Shown here in pieces: positions 40,402 to 48,389 of a DNA stretch of 64,000 nucleotides. Source of the DNA: Streptomyces sp. SAI-135 (GTDB lineage: Bacteria; Actinomycetota; Actinomycetes; Streptomycetales; Streptomycetaceae); the NCBI RefSeq assembly GCF_029893805.1, contig NZ_JARXYP010000002.1, positions 5,270,001 through 5,334,000 of the forward strand, in the 5' to 3' direction. The first letter of the stretch is position 1. Every line of letters begins with the position of its first letter. Under the pieces are notes generated by a model. The model saw only the letters and a program-made list of their open reading frames with translations, was not told the DNA's origin and did no database searches. The position numbers and the translations under genes are program-made.

Positions 40402-42561
40402 ATGGCAGTCGACGCAGCGCCGCCCGGGGAAGTGCCGGCCGGCCGGTTGGCGGGCCGGTGGGTGCCGTGGTTGGTGATCGGCCTGTGGCTGGTGCTGGCG
40501 GTGGGCATGGTCCCGCTGAGCGGAAAGCTGAGCTCGGTCACCACCGACAGCGCCGTGGACACCCTGCCGGCCGGTGCCGAGTCCACCAAGGCGGCGGTGC
40601 TGGACGACCGTCTCCCCGGCGGTGACGACAACACGTTCGTCTTCGTGTACCACCGCGCCGGAGGCTTGACCGACGCCGACCGAGCGACGGTCGAGCGCCA
40701 CTACGACACCCTGGTCAAGCGGTACCCGCCGAAGGCGACGGCGGCGGCCGGCGAGGACGGCGAGGACGACGAGGGCTCACCGTTGAGCCCCTCCAGCGAC
40801 CGCAAGGCGATGATGTTCACCCTCGACGTGAGCACGGCCTACGGCGCACCGGAGGAAATCGTCGGCCCGTTGCGTGACGCCGCGAAGGACCGTCCCTCCG
40901 GTCTGGAACTCGACGTGACCGGCCCGGGCGCGATCGACGGCGACATGGACGCCGTCTTCGACGGCATCGACGTGCAGGTCCTCCTCACCACCATCGTCGT
41001 CGTCACGCTCCTGCTCATCCTCACCTACCGCAGCCCGGTGCTGTGGATCATCCCGCTGCTGGCCGTGGGCGCGGCCGCACTGACCGCGATGGGCACCGTC
41101 TACCTGCTCGTCAAGGGCTTCGGCATCGTGGTCAACGACCAGAACTCGGCGCTGCTGACGATCCTGGTGTTCGGCGTCGGCACGGACTACGCGCTGCTGC
41201 TCATCGCCCGGTACCGGGAGGCACTGCACCACCACGAGAACGTCCGGGTCGCGATGGTCCACGCGCTGCGCGGCGCGGCGCCGGCCGTCGTCGCGTCCGC
41301 GGCCACCGTGGTCGCCGGCCTGCTCTGCCTGCTCGTCGCGGACCTGAACAGCACCAGCGGGCTGGGTCCGATCGGTGCGGCCGGCATCCTGTGCGCGCTG
41401 GTGGCCATGCTGACGCTGTTCCCGGCGGTGCTCGTGGTGCTCGGCAGGCGGATCTTCTGGCCGGCCGTCCCCCGGTTCAGCACCGCCGTGGAGGAGAAGC
41501 CGGGGCTGTGGGGACGGCTCGGCGCCGCCATCAGCCGCCGCCGGTGGGTGGCGACGCTCGGCTCGCTCGGCGTCCTCGGGGTGTTCGCCCTCGGGCTGGC
41601 GGGCAACACCGGCGCCCTGCGGGAGCAGGACCAGTTCCTGTCCGCGCCGGAGTCGGTCACCGGGTTCGCCGTTCTCCGCCAGCACTTCCCGGAACTCGGC
41701 GGCCAGCCGATGACGGTCTTCACGCGGCCGGCGCAGCAGGAGCGGGTGCTCGACGTCGTCAAGGACACGCGCGGGGTGGCCCTGGCCGTCCCGGAGCAGA
41801 CCAGCGGGGGCTGGGCCAACATCTCGGTGTTCCCGAAGGACGCGCCGGACACCGCCGCGGAGTACGACACGATCAAGCGGGTGCGCACCGCCGTGCACGC
41901 GGTGCGCGGGGCGGAGGCGATCGTCGGCGGGCCGAGCGCGGAGAACATGGACACCGAGGTGACCACCGAGCGGGACGAGAAGCTGGTGATCCCGCTGGTG
42001 CTCGTCGTCGTCCTGATCGTCCTCGGGCTGCTGCTGCGCGCGATCGTGGCCCCGCTGGTCCTGATGGCCACGGTGATCGTCTCCTTCGCCGCGGCCTTCG
42101 GCGGCAGCGTCTTCGTCTTCGACACGATCCTCGGGTTCAAGGGGATCGACTACTCGGTGCCGCTGCTGGCGTTCCTGTTCCTGGTGGCGCTCGGTGTCGA
42201 CTACAACATCTTCCTGGCCAGCCGGGCCCGGGAGGAGACCGTACGTCTCGGCACCACAGAGGGCATGCTCAAAGCCCTCTCCGCCACCGGCGGCGTCATC
42301 ACCTCGGCCGGCCTGGTCCTGGCGGCGACGTTCGCGGTCCTCGCCACACTTCCGCTGGTGATGCTGATCGAGGTCGGTTTCCTGGTGGCCTTCGGCGTGC
42401 TGCTCGACGCCCTGCTGGTGCGGTCGGTCCTGGTGCCCGCCCTCACCTTGCTGATCGGCCGCCGGATGTGGTGGCCGAGCCGGCTGTCCCGTCCGGCGGC
42501 GGAGCTGCCGGGCGGTCGACAGCCGCTCGTCGCCGACGAGGAGGCCGCGCTGCAACGCTGA
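40402..42561 (+). CDS. MMPL family transporter
   Basis: This 719-residue RND-type protein has two repeats of the MMPL plan. Each repeat has one helix (WVPWLVIGLWLVLAVGMVPL; WVATLGSLGVLGVFALGLAG), a soluble loop, and five helices (VLLTTIVVVTLLLILTYRSPVLWIIPLLAV onwards; LVIPLVLVVVLIVLGLLLRAIVAPLVL onwards). The conserved FGVGTDYALLLIARYREAL and LFLVALGVDYNIFLASRAREE carry the proton-relay Asp-Tyr pairs. Such proteins export lipids or drugs using the proton gradient. The ATG at 40402 is six bases after GGAGG; the GTG just before it is too close. A two-component pair lies convergent downstream. Confidence 0.93.
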   Translation: MAVDAAPPGEVPAGRLAGRWVPWLVIGLWLVLAVGMVPLSGKLSSVTTDSAVDTLPAGAESTKAAVLDDRLPGGDDNTFVFVYHRAGGLTDADRATVERHYDTLVKRYPPKATAAAGEDGEDDEGSPLSPSSDRKAMMFTLDVSTAYGAPEEIVGPLRDAAKDRPSGLELDVTGPGAIDGDMDAVFDGIDVQVLLTTIVVVTLLLILTYRSPVLWIIPLLAVGAAALTAMGTVYLLVKGFGIVVNDQNSALLTILVFGVGTDYALLLIARYREALHHHENVRVAMVHALRGAAPAVVASAATVVAGLLCLLVADLNSTSGLGPIGAAGILCALVAMLTLFPAVLVVLGRRIFWPAVPRFSTAVEEKPGLWGRLGAAISRRRWVATLGSLGVLGVFALGLAGNTGALREQDQFLSAPESVTGFAVLRQHFPELGGQPMTVFTRPAQQERVLDVVKDTRGVALAVPEQTSGGWANISVFPKDAPDTAAEYDTIKRVRTAVHAVRGAEAIVGGPSAENMDTEVTTERDEKLVIPLVLVVVLIVLGLLLRAIVAPLVLMATVIVSFAAAFGGSVFVFDTILGFKGIDYSVPLLAFLFLVALGVDYNIFLASRAREETVRLGTTEGMLKALSATGGVITSAGLVLAATFAVLATLPLVMLIEVGFLVAFGVLLDALLVRSVLVPALTLLIGRRMWWPSRLSRPAAELPGGRQPLVADEEAALQR

Positions 42562-42578
42562 GCGCGGCGGCACGGACG

Positions 42579-42614
42579 AGATCCGGGACGGGGCCCCAGC
42601 CCCGTCCCGGATCT
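42579..42614 (+). terminator. terminator of the MMPL gene
   Basis: AGATCCGGGACGGGG (42579-42593), six-base loop, CCCCGTCCCGGATCT (42600-42614), then TTTCCC: a 15-bp perfect stem with a short T-run, a textbook intrinsic terminator. Confidence 0.85.
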
Positions 42615-42663
42615 TTTCCCGGGCCCGACGGACACCGCGCCACCCGCCGGGGCCGAGGTCAGC

Positions 42664-42980
42664 GCACCGCACCGGGGTGTCCTGCCCGGCGGTGAGCCGC
42701 GTGGGGCCGTGCCCAAGGGCCGCCGCCGTCCCTTGTTCTGCGCCGCGCCGCCGGGACGGGTCAGCATGCCGGGGTGTCCTGCCAGGCGGGGCCGTGCCCG
42801 AGGCCGCCGTCCCCTTTTCTGTGCCGCGCCGCCGGGACGGGTCAGCGTGCGGGAGTGTCCTCCCCGGCGGTGAGCCGGGCGGGGCCGTGCCCGAGGCCGC
42901 CGTCCCTTGTTCTGCGCCGCGCCGCCCGGGACGGGTCAGCACCCCAGGGTGTCCTCCCCGGCGGTGAGCCCGGCGATCGG
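42664..42980. repeat. tandem repeat duplicating the 3' end of the kinase gene
   Basis: Units start at 42664 (102 bases), 42766 (81 bases) and 42847 (94 bases). Each begins with a GGGTGTCCT-type block and ends CGGGACGGGTCAGC. A partial fourth unit (42941 to about 42980) runs into the kinase coding region. The second unit lacks about ten bases around GGTGAGCCGG and has other small indels. The kinase stop codon lies in the GGGTCAGC that ends unit 3, so each unit resembles a copy of the kinase tail and the sequence after it. It fills most of the 42562-42935 gap. Confidence 0.82.
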
Positions 42981-44387
42981 GGTGGGCGGAGGCGCGGCCG
43001 GGAGATCGATCCGGAGCAGCGCGCCACCGCGTGCGGAGCGGGCGACGCCGGCCCGGCCGCCGTGGGCGTCGACGACCCGCTGCACGATCGACAGCCCCAG
43101 ACCGGATCCCGGCAACGCCCGGGCGCTGTCGGCGCGGTAGAACCGGTCGAACACCCGCGGTACGTCGGCGGCGTCGATGCCCGGCCCGGCGTCGTCGACC
43201 TCGAGCACCGCCGACGTGCCCTCGGCCCGGAGCCGGACCTGGACCGGCTGGTCCCCGGGGGACCACTTGCCCGCGTTGTCGATGAGGTTGAGCACCGCCC
43301 GCTCGAGCGCGGCGGGACGCCCGCTCACCCACACGGAGGTCACGTCGAGCGCGATCTCGATGTCGGGCACGCGGGAACGCGCCCGGGCCGCGGCGGCCAC
43401 CACCACGTCGGCGAGGTCGAGCACCTCGGTGCTCTCGTCGCTGACGTCACCGCGCGCCAGGTCGGTCAGCTCGGCGACGAGGGTGCTCAACTCGGCCACC
43501 TGGGCGCCGAGATCGTTGAGCAGCCGGGTCCGGCTCTCCGCCGGCAGTGCGCTGTCCAGGGTGCCGCGCCGATCGAGCCGGATCAGCAGCTCGGCGTTGA
43601 GGCGCAGGCTGGTGAGCGGGGTCTTGAGCTCGTGGGCGGCGTCCTCGGCGAGTAGCCGCTGGGCCCGCCGGGAGTCGCGGAGCGCGGCGAGCATGTCGTT
43701 GATCGACCGGATCAGCCGCCGGATCTCCCCACCGCCCTCGTCCGGAATGTCGGCGTCGAGGTCCCGGGTGTCCGCGACACGTACCGCGGCGGCGGTCAGC
43801 CGGTCGATCGGGGCCAGCCCGGTCCGCGCCACGGTCCGCCCGACAAGGGCGCCGCCGACCACGCAGAGCAGCCCGATCAGGAGCATGCCGAACCCGAACT
43901 GGTTGATCGGGCTGTCGTCGGCGACCTGGGCCACCTGGACCGCGCCGTCGCCCGCCCGCAGCGTGTAGACGAGGTAGCCGTCCTCGTCGCTGTCGTTCGA
44001 CTCCATCAGGTCGGCCGACGCGCCCTGCGCCACGCGCTCGGCCTGCTCGCTGACCGGGGGGAGCGAGGGTTGGCCGGCGGGCGTCCGGACCGAGCCGTCG
44101 GGCAGGATGACCCGCACCAGCCGACCGGATCCGGGATACGGCGGAAGCCGGACCTGAGCCGGACCTGCGCGCTGCGCGTCCGTCGCCAGGACGCGGGAAT
44201 CGGCGCGCAGCTGATCCTTGGCGCTGTCCTGCAGCTCCCGGCCCAGTAGTTCGCTGGCCACCTGGAAGGCCACGAACACGCTGACCGCGATGGCCGTCGC
44301 CGCGATCACCGTCAGCCTGGTCCGCAGGGACCGCCGGCGCCACCATCGGGTCAGCCGGCGCGGTTCCCGGCCGGCGCGGCTGCTCAC
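42936..44387 (-). CDS. sensor histidine kinase
   Basis: The protein has 483 residues. Membrane segments are LTVIAATAIAVSVFVAFQVA near residue 30 and FGFGMLLIGLLCVVGGALVG near 165, with an extracytoplasmic domain of about 110 residues between. HAMP follows, then the dimerisation helix with His252 in LAEDAAHELKTPLTSLRLN and the ATPase domain (N-box LNLIDNAGKWS, G1 VDDAGPGID, G2 GSGLGLSIVQRVV). The GTG start overlaps the TGA of the regulator gene as GTGA. The last residues (LTAGEDTLGC) are encoded by a tandem repeat, so the tail is probably not functional. It is convergent with the MMPL exporter, a possible target. Confidence 0.94.
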   Translation of the reverse strand: MSSRAGREPRRLTRWWRRRSLRTRLTVIAATAIAVSVFVAFQVASELLGRELQDSAKDQLRADSRVLATDAQRAGPAQVRLPPYPGSGRLVRVILPDGSVRTPAGQPSLPPVSEQAERVAQGASADLMESNDSDEDGYLVYTLRAGDGAVQVAQVADDSPINQFGFGMLLIGLLCVVGGALVGRTVARTGLAPIDRLTAAAVRVADTRDLDADIPDEGGGEIRRLIRSINDMLAALRDSRRAQRLLAEDAAHELKTPLTSLRLNAELLIRLDRRGTLDSALPAESRTRLLNDLGAQVAELSTLVAELTDLARGDVSDESTEVLDLADVVVAAAARARSRVPDIEIALDVTSVWVSGRPAALERAVLNLIDNAGKWSPGDQPVQVRLRAEGTSAVLEVDDAGPGIDAADVPRVFDRFYRADSARALPGSGLGLSIVQRVVDAHGGRAGVARSARGGALLRIDLPAAPPPTPIAGLTAGEDTLGC

Positions 44388-45076
44388 GGGGGAGTCTCCC
44401 GCAGCGTGTAACCCAGGCCGCGCAGCGTGTAGATCAACCGCGGCTCGCCCTCGGCCTCCATCTTGCGGCGCAGGTAACTCACGTACACCTGGAGGTTGTT
44501 GGCGGTGGAGCTCATGCCCCAGCCCCAGATCGCCTCGAACAGCGCGTCGCGGGTCACGACCCGGGTCGCGTTGCGCACGAGGACCTCCAGGAGGGAGAAC
44601 TCGGTCCGGGTCAGGTGCAGCGACCGCCCGCCCCGCCACGCCTCGAACCTGTCGGGATCGAGCCGGACGTCGGCGAACGACAGGATCTGCGACTCCTCGT
44701 CGGCCGGCGCGCGCCGGCGCAGCAGGGCCCGCACCCGGGCCAGCAACTCCTCGGTGGCGAACGGCTTGGGCAGGTAGTCGTCGGCGCCCGCGTCCAGCCC
44801 CGCGACCCGGTCGGAGACCTGGTCGCGGGCGGTCAGCATCAGCACCGGCAGATCCCGGCCCGCGGCCCGCAACCGCCGGCACGTCTCCAGCCCGCCGAGG
44901 CGGGGCATCATCACGTCGAGGATCAGCAGATCCAGCGTGTCACCGCCGGCCCCACCGACCCCGTCGAGCACGGCGAGACCGTTGGCGACGGTGCTGGTGT
45001 CGTACCCCTCGACCTGGAGCACCCGCTCCAGCGAATCCCGGATGGCCGCTTCATCATCCGCGATCATGATCCGCAC
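44384..45076 (-). CDS. OmpR-family response regulator
   Basis: The protein has 230 residues. The receiver domain has the acidic pocket in IMIADDEAAIRDSL, phospho-acceptor Asp54 in LLILDVMMPRLGG, LMLTAR, and Lys in ADDYLPKPFATEELLARV. The winged-helix domain reads HLTRTEFSLLEVLVRNATRVVTRDALFEAIWG, NNLQVYVSYLRRKM, and YTLRGLGYTLRE. GTG 45076 gives the family length; ATG three codons later is an alternative. It forms an operon with the overlapping kinase gene. Confidence 0.94.
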   Translation of the reverse strand: MRIMIADDEAAIRDSLERVLQVEGYDTSTVANGLAVLDGVGGAGGDTLDLLILDVMMPRLGGLETCRRLRAAGRDLPVLMLTARDQVSDRVAGLDAGADDYLPKPFATEELLARVRALLRRRAPADEESQILSFADVRLDPDRFEAWRGGRSLHLTRTEFSLLEVLVRNATRVVTRDALFEAIWGWGMSSTANNLQVYVSYLRRKMEAEGEPRLIYTLRGLGYTLRETPP

Positions 45077-45245
45077 GCCGGCCCGCCCCCTCCCCGTCGA
45101 TGTTTTTGCGGCTCATTGTCCCCGGCCGACCTGAGACCAGTGTTAGAGCGCCGCTGGGGACCGCGCAGGTGCCGACGTCCGGGCTGCTGCCGACGCCGAA
45201 AGGGCGAGGCCCGAAGACCTCGCCCAACTCGCGGAAAGTCTCACC

Positions 45246-45683
45246 TCACGGCCACACCAGGCAGTACGGCTGATGCCCCGCCTCGTGCAACCGGTGGCTG
45301 AAGTCCTGCCACTCGTGCAGCAGCTGGTAGACGTTGAACGCGTCCCGGGGGCCGCCCCGGTCCGGGACCGTCGACCAGATGAACGCCGCCGCGCCGACCG
45401 CTTCCTCGCCTATGCCGCGCAGCGGGTCCACGACCGTCATGGGGAGCTTGACCACCGCGTAGTCGGGGTGCAGGACGACCAGTTCGAGCGGGGGGACCTT
45501 GTGCAGCGGGACGCCCTCGATGCCGGTGAGGACCATGGCCGCCATGGTCTCCGGCTTGATCTTGGTGAACATGCCGTTCATGCCGAGCTCGTCGCCGCCG
45601 AGTTCCTCGGGGCGCATCGAGATCGGCACCCGGGCCGCGGTCGCGCCGTCGGGCGCGCCGAAGTACTTGTACGTCACCCCCAC
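45246..45683 (-). CDS. conserved hypothetical protein upstream of hemL
   Basis: The protein has about 145 residues. It begins VGVTYKYFGAPDGATAARVPISMRPEELGGDELGMNGMFTKIKPETMAAMVL and ends with a compact aromatic stretch NVYQLLHEWQDFSHRLHEAGHQPYCLVWP. It is soluble, without signal or membrane segments. I recall close relatives in other Streptomyces genomes near hemL but no described function. GTG at 45683 or 45677 are both possible starts; the longer frame upstream is mainly Arg-rich shadow. It is divergent from hemL, 513 bases apart. Confidence 0.72.
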   Translation of the reverse strand: MGVTYKYFGAPDGATAARVPISMRPEELGGDELGMNGMFTKIKPETMAAMVLTGIEGVPLHKVPPLELVVLHPDYAVVKLPMTVVDPLRGIGEEAVGAAAFIWSTVPDRGGPRDAFNVYQLLHEWQDFSHRLHEAGHQPYCLVWP

Positions 45684-45709
45684 CCGACCACCATTCCTGC
45701 TTCCCGCCC

Positions 45710-45901
45710 TCAACGGATCGATCCGACGTTCGATACGTCGTTCGTCGCGTTCCGACTCATCCGGGGTGCCAGGAGCACCGCGTCCCTGACGTGTCTCGGT
45801 CGCTTCCTCCGCCTCGCGCCGGTGCCTTCCCCGCCGGGCACGTCGAGGACCCAGGTCGTCAGTCCCCTCGCCCAGTCCGCCACCGCGATGCATATCTCCA
45901 C
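45710..45901 (-). CDS. possible small protein, 63 residues
   Basis: A GTG at 45901 opens a frame beginning MEICIAVADWARGLTTWVLDVPGGEG, which looks protein-like, then turns Arg-rich and ends VSNVGSIR 26 bases before the next gene on the same strand. There is no strong ribosome site and no recognised domain. It is the only candidate gene in the 513-base gap; the rest of the gap shows only the hemL leader and one inverted repeat. Confidence 0.25.
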   Translation of the reverse strand: MEICIAVADWARGLTTWVLDVPGGEGTGARRRKRPRHVRDAVLLAPRMSRNATNDVSNVGSIR

Positions 45902-46120
45902 CCGACTGCTTTTCTAGGACGCGTGGCCCCCGCCGCGCAACCCGATCATCGTGTCAGTGACCTCCCCCACGGCCGCTCGCCGAAACGTGCGTTGAAACAC
46001 CTGTCCGCAGGATCTTCGCAGCCCCTGAACAGACGGCTCCGTGCCATCGTCTCCGTGAGCTGTGTGTATCTGCATCCAGTTTCGCAGATCGTGGAGCGCC
46101 GGGGGGTTTCGAGGGCTGGC

Positions 46121-46134
46121 CTACCCTGAGGTAG
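46121..46134. promoter_or_regulatory. inverted repeat upstream of hemL
   Basis: CTACC-CTGA-GGTAG is a perfect 5-bp inverted repeat 63 bases before the hemL start. It may be a repressor or sensor site for haem synthesis; the protein is unknown. Confidence 0.35.
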
Positions 46135-46196
46135 TCACCGGCAACGGAGTCCGAGAAAGCCGAACAAACCGGAGAAGGTCGGAGTAGTCGCAGGAT

Positions 46197-47516
46197 ATGA
46201 GTGAATTGCCCTATTCATACGAGGCGCCTGTCTCGCAGGCCCTGTTCGACCGCGCGTCCGCCGTCACGCCCGGCGGCGTGAACTCCCCGGTCCGTGCCTT
46301 CCGTGCCGTGGGCGGCACCCCCCGCTTCATGGTGTCCGGCACCGGGCCCTACCTGACCGACGCCGACGGGCGGGAGTACGTCGACCTCGTCTGCTCCTGG
46401 GGCCCCATGATCCTCGGGCACGCGCATCCCGAGGTCATCGCCGCGGTCCAGGAGGCGGTGGCGAAGGGCACCTCCTTCGGCACCCCCGGCGAGGGAGAGG
46501 TCGCGCTCGCCGAGGAGATCGTCGCCCGGATCGAGCCGGTCGACCAGGTGCGGCTCGTCTCCAGCGGGACCGAGGCCACCATGTCCGCGATCCGGCTGGC
46601 CCGCGGCTTCACCCGGCGCACCAAGGTCATCAAGTTCGCCGGCTGCTACCACGGCCATGTCGACTCGCTGCTCGCCTCCGCCGGTTCGGGCGTCGCCACC
46701 TTCGCGCTGCCCGACACCCCCGGCGTCACCGGTGCCCAGGCGGGCGACACGATCGTGCTGCCGTACAACGACCTCGAAGCCGTCCACGAGGCGTTCCACC
46801 GCCACCCCGGCGAGATCGCCTGTGTGATCACCGAGGCCTCGCCCGGCAACATGGGGGTCGTGCCGCCGCTGCCCGGTTTCAACCAGGGACTCAAGGACGC
46901 CTGCGCGCAGAACGGCGCCCTGTACATCTCCGACGAGGTCATGACCGGGTTCCGTACCAGCCGCGCCGGCTGGTACGGCATCGACGGGGTCCGCCCCGAC
47001 CTCATGACCTTCGGGAAGGTCATGGGCGGCGGGTTCCCGGCCGCCGCCTTCGGTGGCCGTGCCGACGTCATGGCCCACCTCGCCCCCGCCGGGCCCGTCT
47101 ACCAGGCCGGCACCCTCTCCGGTAACCCCGTCGCCACCGCCGCCGGCCTCGCCCAGCTGCGGCTGCTCGACGACGCCGCCTACACCAAGGTCGACGCCGT
47201 CTCCGCGCAGATCCAGTCGCTGGTGACCGAGGCGCTCGGCAAGGAGGGCGTCGCGCACACCGTGCAGAACGCCTCCAACATGTTCTCGGTGTTCTTCACC
47301 GACCGCCCGGTGCGCGACTACGAGGACGCCAAGGCGCAGGAGTCCTTCCGGTTCACCGCGTTCTTCCACTCCCTCCTGGAGAACGGCATCTACCTGCCGC
47401 CGTCCTCCTTCGAGTCGTGGTTCGTCTCCACGGCCCACGACGAGCAGGCGGTTCAGCGCATCGCCGACGCCCTTCCGGCGGCGGCCCGAGCGGCGGCGGA
47501 GGCCACGGCAGCATGA
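46197..47516 (+). CDS. hemL: glutamate-1-semialdehyde 2,1-aminomutase
   Basis: HemL turns glutamate-1-semialdehyde into 5-aminolevulinate, the last step of the C5 route to haem and other tetrapyrroles, using PLP/PMP. At 439 residues it has the normal length. Seen: LFDRASAVTPGGVNSPVRAF at the start, YVDLVCSWGPMILGHAHP, SSGTEATMSAIRLARGFT for cofactor phosphate binding, CYHGHVDSLL, LYISDEVMTGFR, and the Schiff-base Lys in LMTFGKVMGGGFPAAAFGG. Its stop overlaps the start of the phosphatase gene. The cytochrome c assembly genes downstream fit a haem theme. Confidence 0.97.
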   Translation: MSELPYSYEAPVSQALFDRASAVTPGGVNSPVRAFRAVGGTPRFMVSGTGPYLTDADGREYVDLVCSWGPMILGHAHPEVIAAVQEAVAKGTSFGTPGEGEVALAEEIVARIEPVDQVRLVSSGTEATMSAIRLARGFTRRTKVIKFAGCYHGHVDSLLASAGSGVATFALPDTPGVTGAQAGDTIVLPYNDLEAVHEAFHRHPGEIACVITEASPGNMGVVPPLPGFNQGLKDACAQNGALYISDEVMTGFRTSRAGWYGIDGVRPDLMTFGKVMGGGFPAAAFGGRADVMAHLAPAGPVYQAGTLSGNPVATAAGLAQLRLLDDAAYTKVDAVSAQIQSLVTEALGKEGVAHTVQNASNMFSVFFTDRPVRDYEDAKAQESFRFTAFFHSLLENGIYLPPSSFESWFVSTAHDEQAVQRIADALPAAARAAAEATAA

Positions 47517-48202
47517 GCACCCCCAGCAACAGCGACATCACCGTCGTCCACCTCATGCGGCACGGTGAGGTCGCCAACCCCGACGGCGTCCTCTACGGCC
47601 GTCTCGCGGGCTACCACCTCTCCGAGCTCGGCCGGCAGATGGCCGACCGGGTCGCCGAGCACCTCGCCGCCCGGGACGTCACCTACGTCTGCGCCTCCCC
47701 GCTGGAGCGGGCGCAGGAGACCGCCACGCCGATCGCCAAGGCGCACGGCCTCGACCTCGCGACCGACGAGCGGCTCATCGAGGCGGAGAACGTCTTTCAG
47801 GGCAAGACCTTCGGCGTCGGTGACGGCGCGCTGAAGAACCCGGAGAACTGGAAGCACCTCGTCAACCCCTTCAAGCCGTCCTGGGGCGAGCCGTACATCG
47901 ACCAGGTCGTCCGGATGAAGGGCGCGCTGGACGCGGCGCGGGACCGGGCGCGGGGGCACGAGGCCGTGCTGGTGAGCCATCAGCTGCCGATCTGGATCGT
48001 GCGGTCCTACGTCGAGAAGCGGCGGCTGTGGCACGACCCGCGCAAGCGGCAGTGCACGCTGGCCTCTCTCACGTCCTTCACGTACCAGGGGGACCGGATC
48101 GTGTCCGTGGGGTACAGCGAGCCCGCGATCGATCTCGTGCCGGTGCATCTCCGTGCCGGGGCCAAGCCGGTCAAGGGCAAGAGCAAAGCGTTCGGGGCGT
48201 AG
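47513..48202 (+). CDS. histidine phosphatase family protein (phosphoglycerate mutase-like)
   Basis: The protein has 229 residues. The phosphohistidine motif is VHLMRHGEVANPDGVLYGR, followed by YVCASPLERAQETATPIA, the acid residue in LIEAENVFQGKTFG, and the second catalytic His in EAVLVSHQLPIWIV. It is of the broad phosphoglycerate-mutase-like phosphatase family; true mutase activity is unlikely given the length and the RHGE pattern. The ATG overlaps the hemL TGA (ATGA), so it is in the hemL operon. The substrate is unknown. A hairpin inside an intergenic repeat follows. Confidence 0.9.
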   Translation: MSTPSNSDITVVHLMRHGEVANPDGVLYGRLAGYHLSELGRQMADRVAEHLAARDVTYVCASPLERAQETATPIAKAHGLDLATDERLIEAENVFQGKTFGVGDGALKNPENWKHLVNPFKPSWGEPYIDQVVRMKGALDAARDRARGHEAVLVSHQLPIWIVRSYVEKRRLWHDPRKRQCTLASLTSFTYQGDRIVSVGYSEPAIDLVPVHLRAGAKPVKGKSKAFGA

Positions 48203-48239
48203 CGCTCCGCGGGAGACCGAGCAAGAAGGCCGTGGGGAG

Positions 48240-48293
48240 CTGCGGGTCCGTTGTGGCTGGTCGCGCAGTTCCCCGCGCCCCTTGAGGGGCGCG
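48240..48293 (+). repeat. dispersed intergenic element, copy 10, with terminator-like hairpin
   Basis: CTGCGGGTCCGTTGTGGCTG leads into GCGCAGTTCCCCGCGCCCC, the best full-length direct copy in the window. At its end CGCGCCCC-TTGA-GGGGCGCG (48274-48293) forms a perfect 8-bp hairpin, so this copy may serve as the terminator of the hemL/phosphatase operon. Confidence 0.8.
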
Positions 48294-48389
48294 TTCCTGT
48301 TACCGAATCCGCAAATATCGCCGGAACCTTCCCCCTCCTCACGTCCTCTGACTGGGTGACCACCAGAGAACGTGACGAATCGGGGATAC

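Noticed and set aside
45791..46129. 112-codon plus-strand frame before hemL
   Set aside because: There is no ribosome site and the composition is shadow-like; it overlaps the hemL leader and promoter region.
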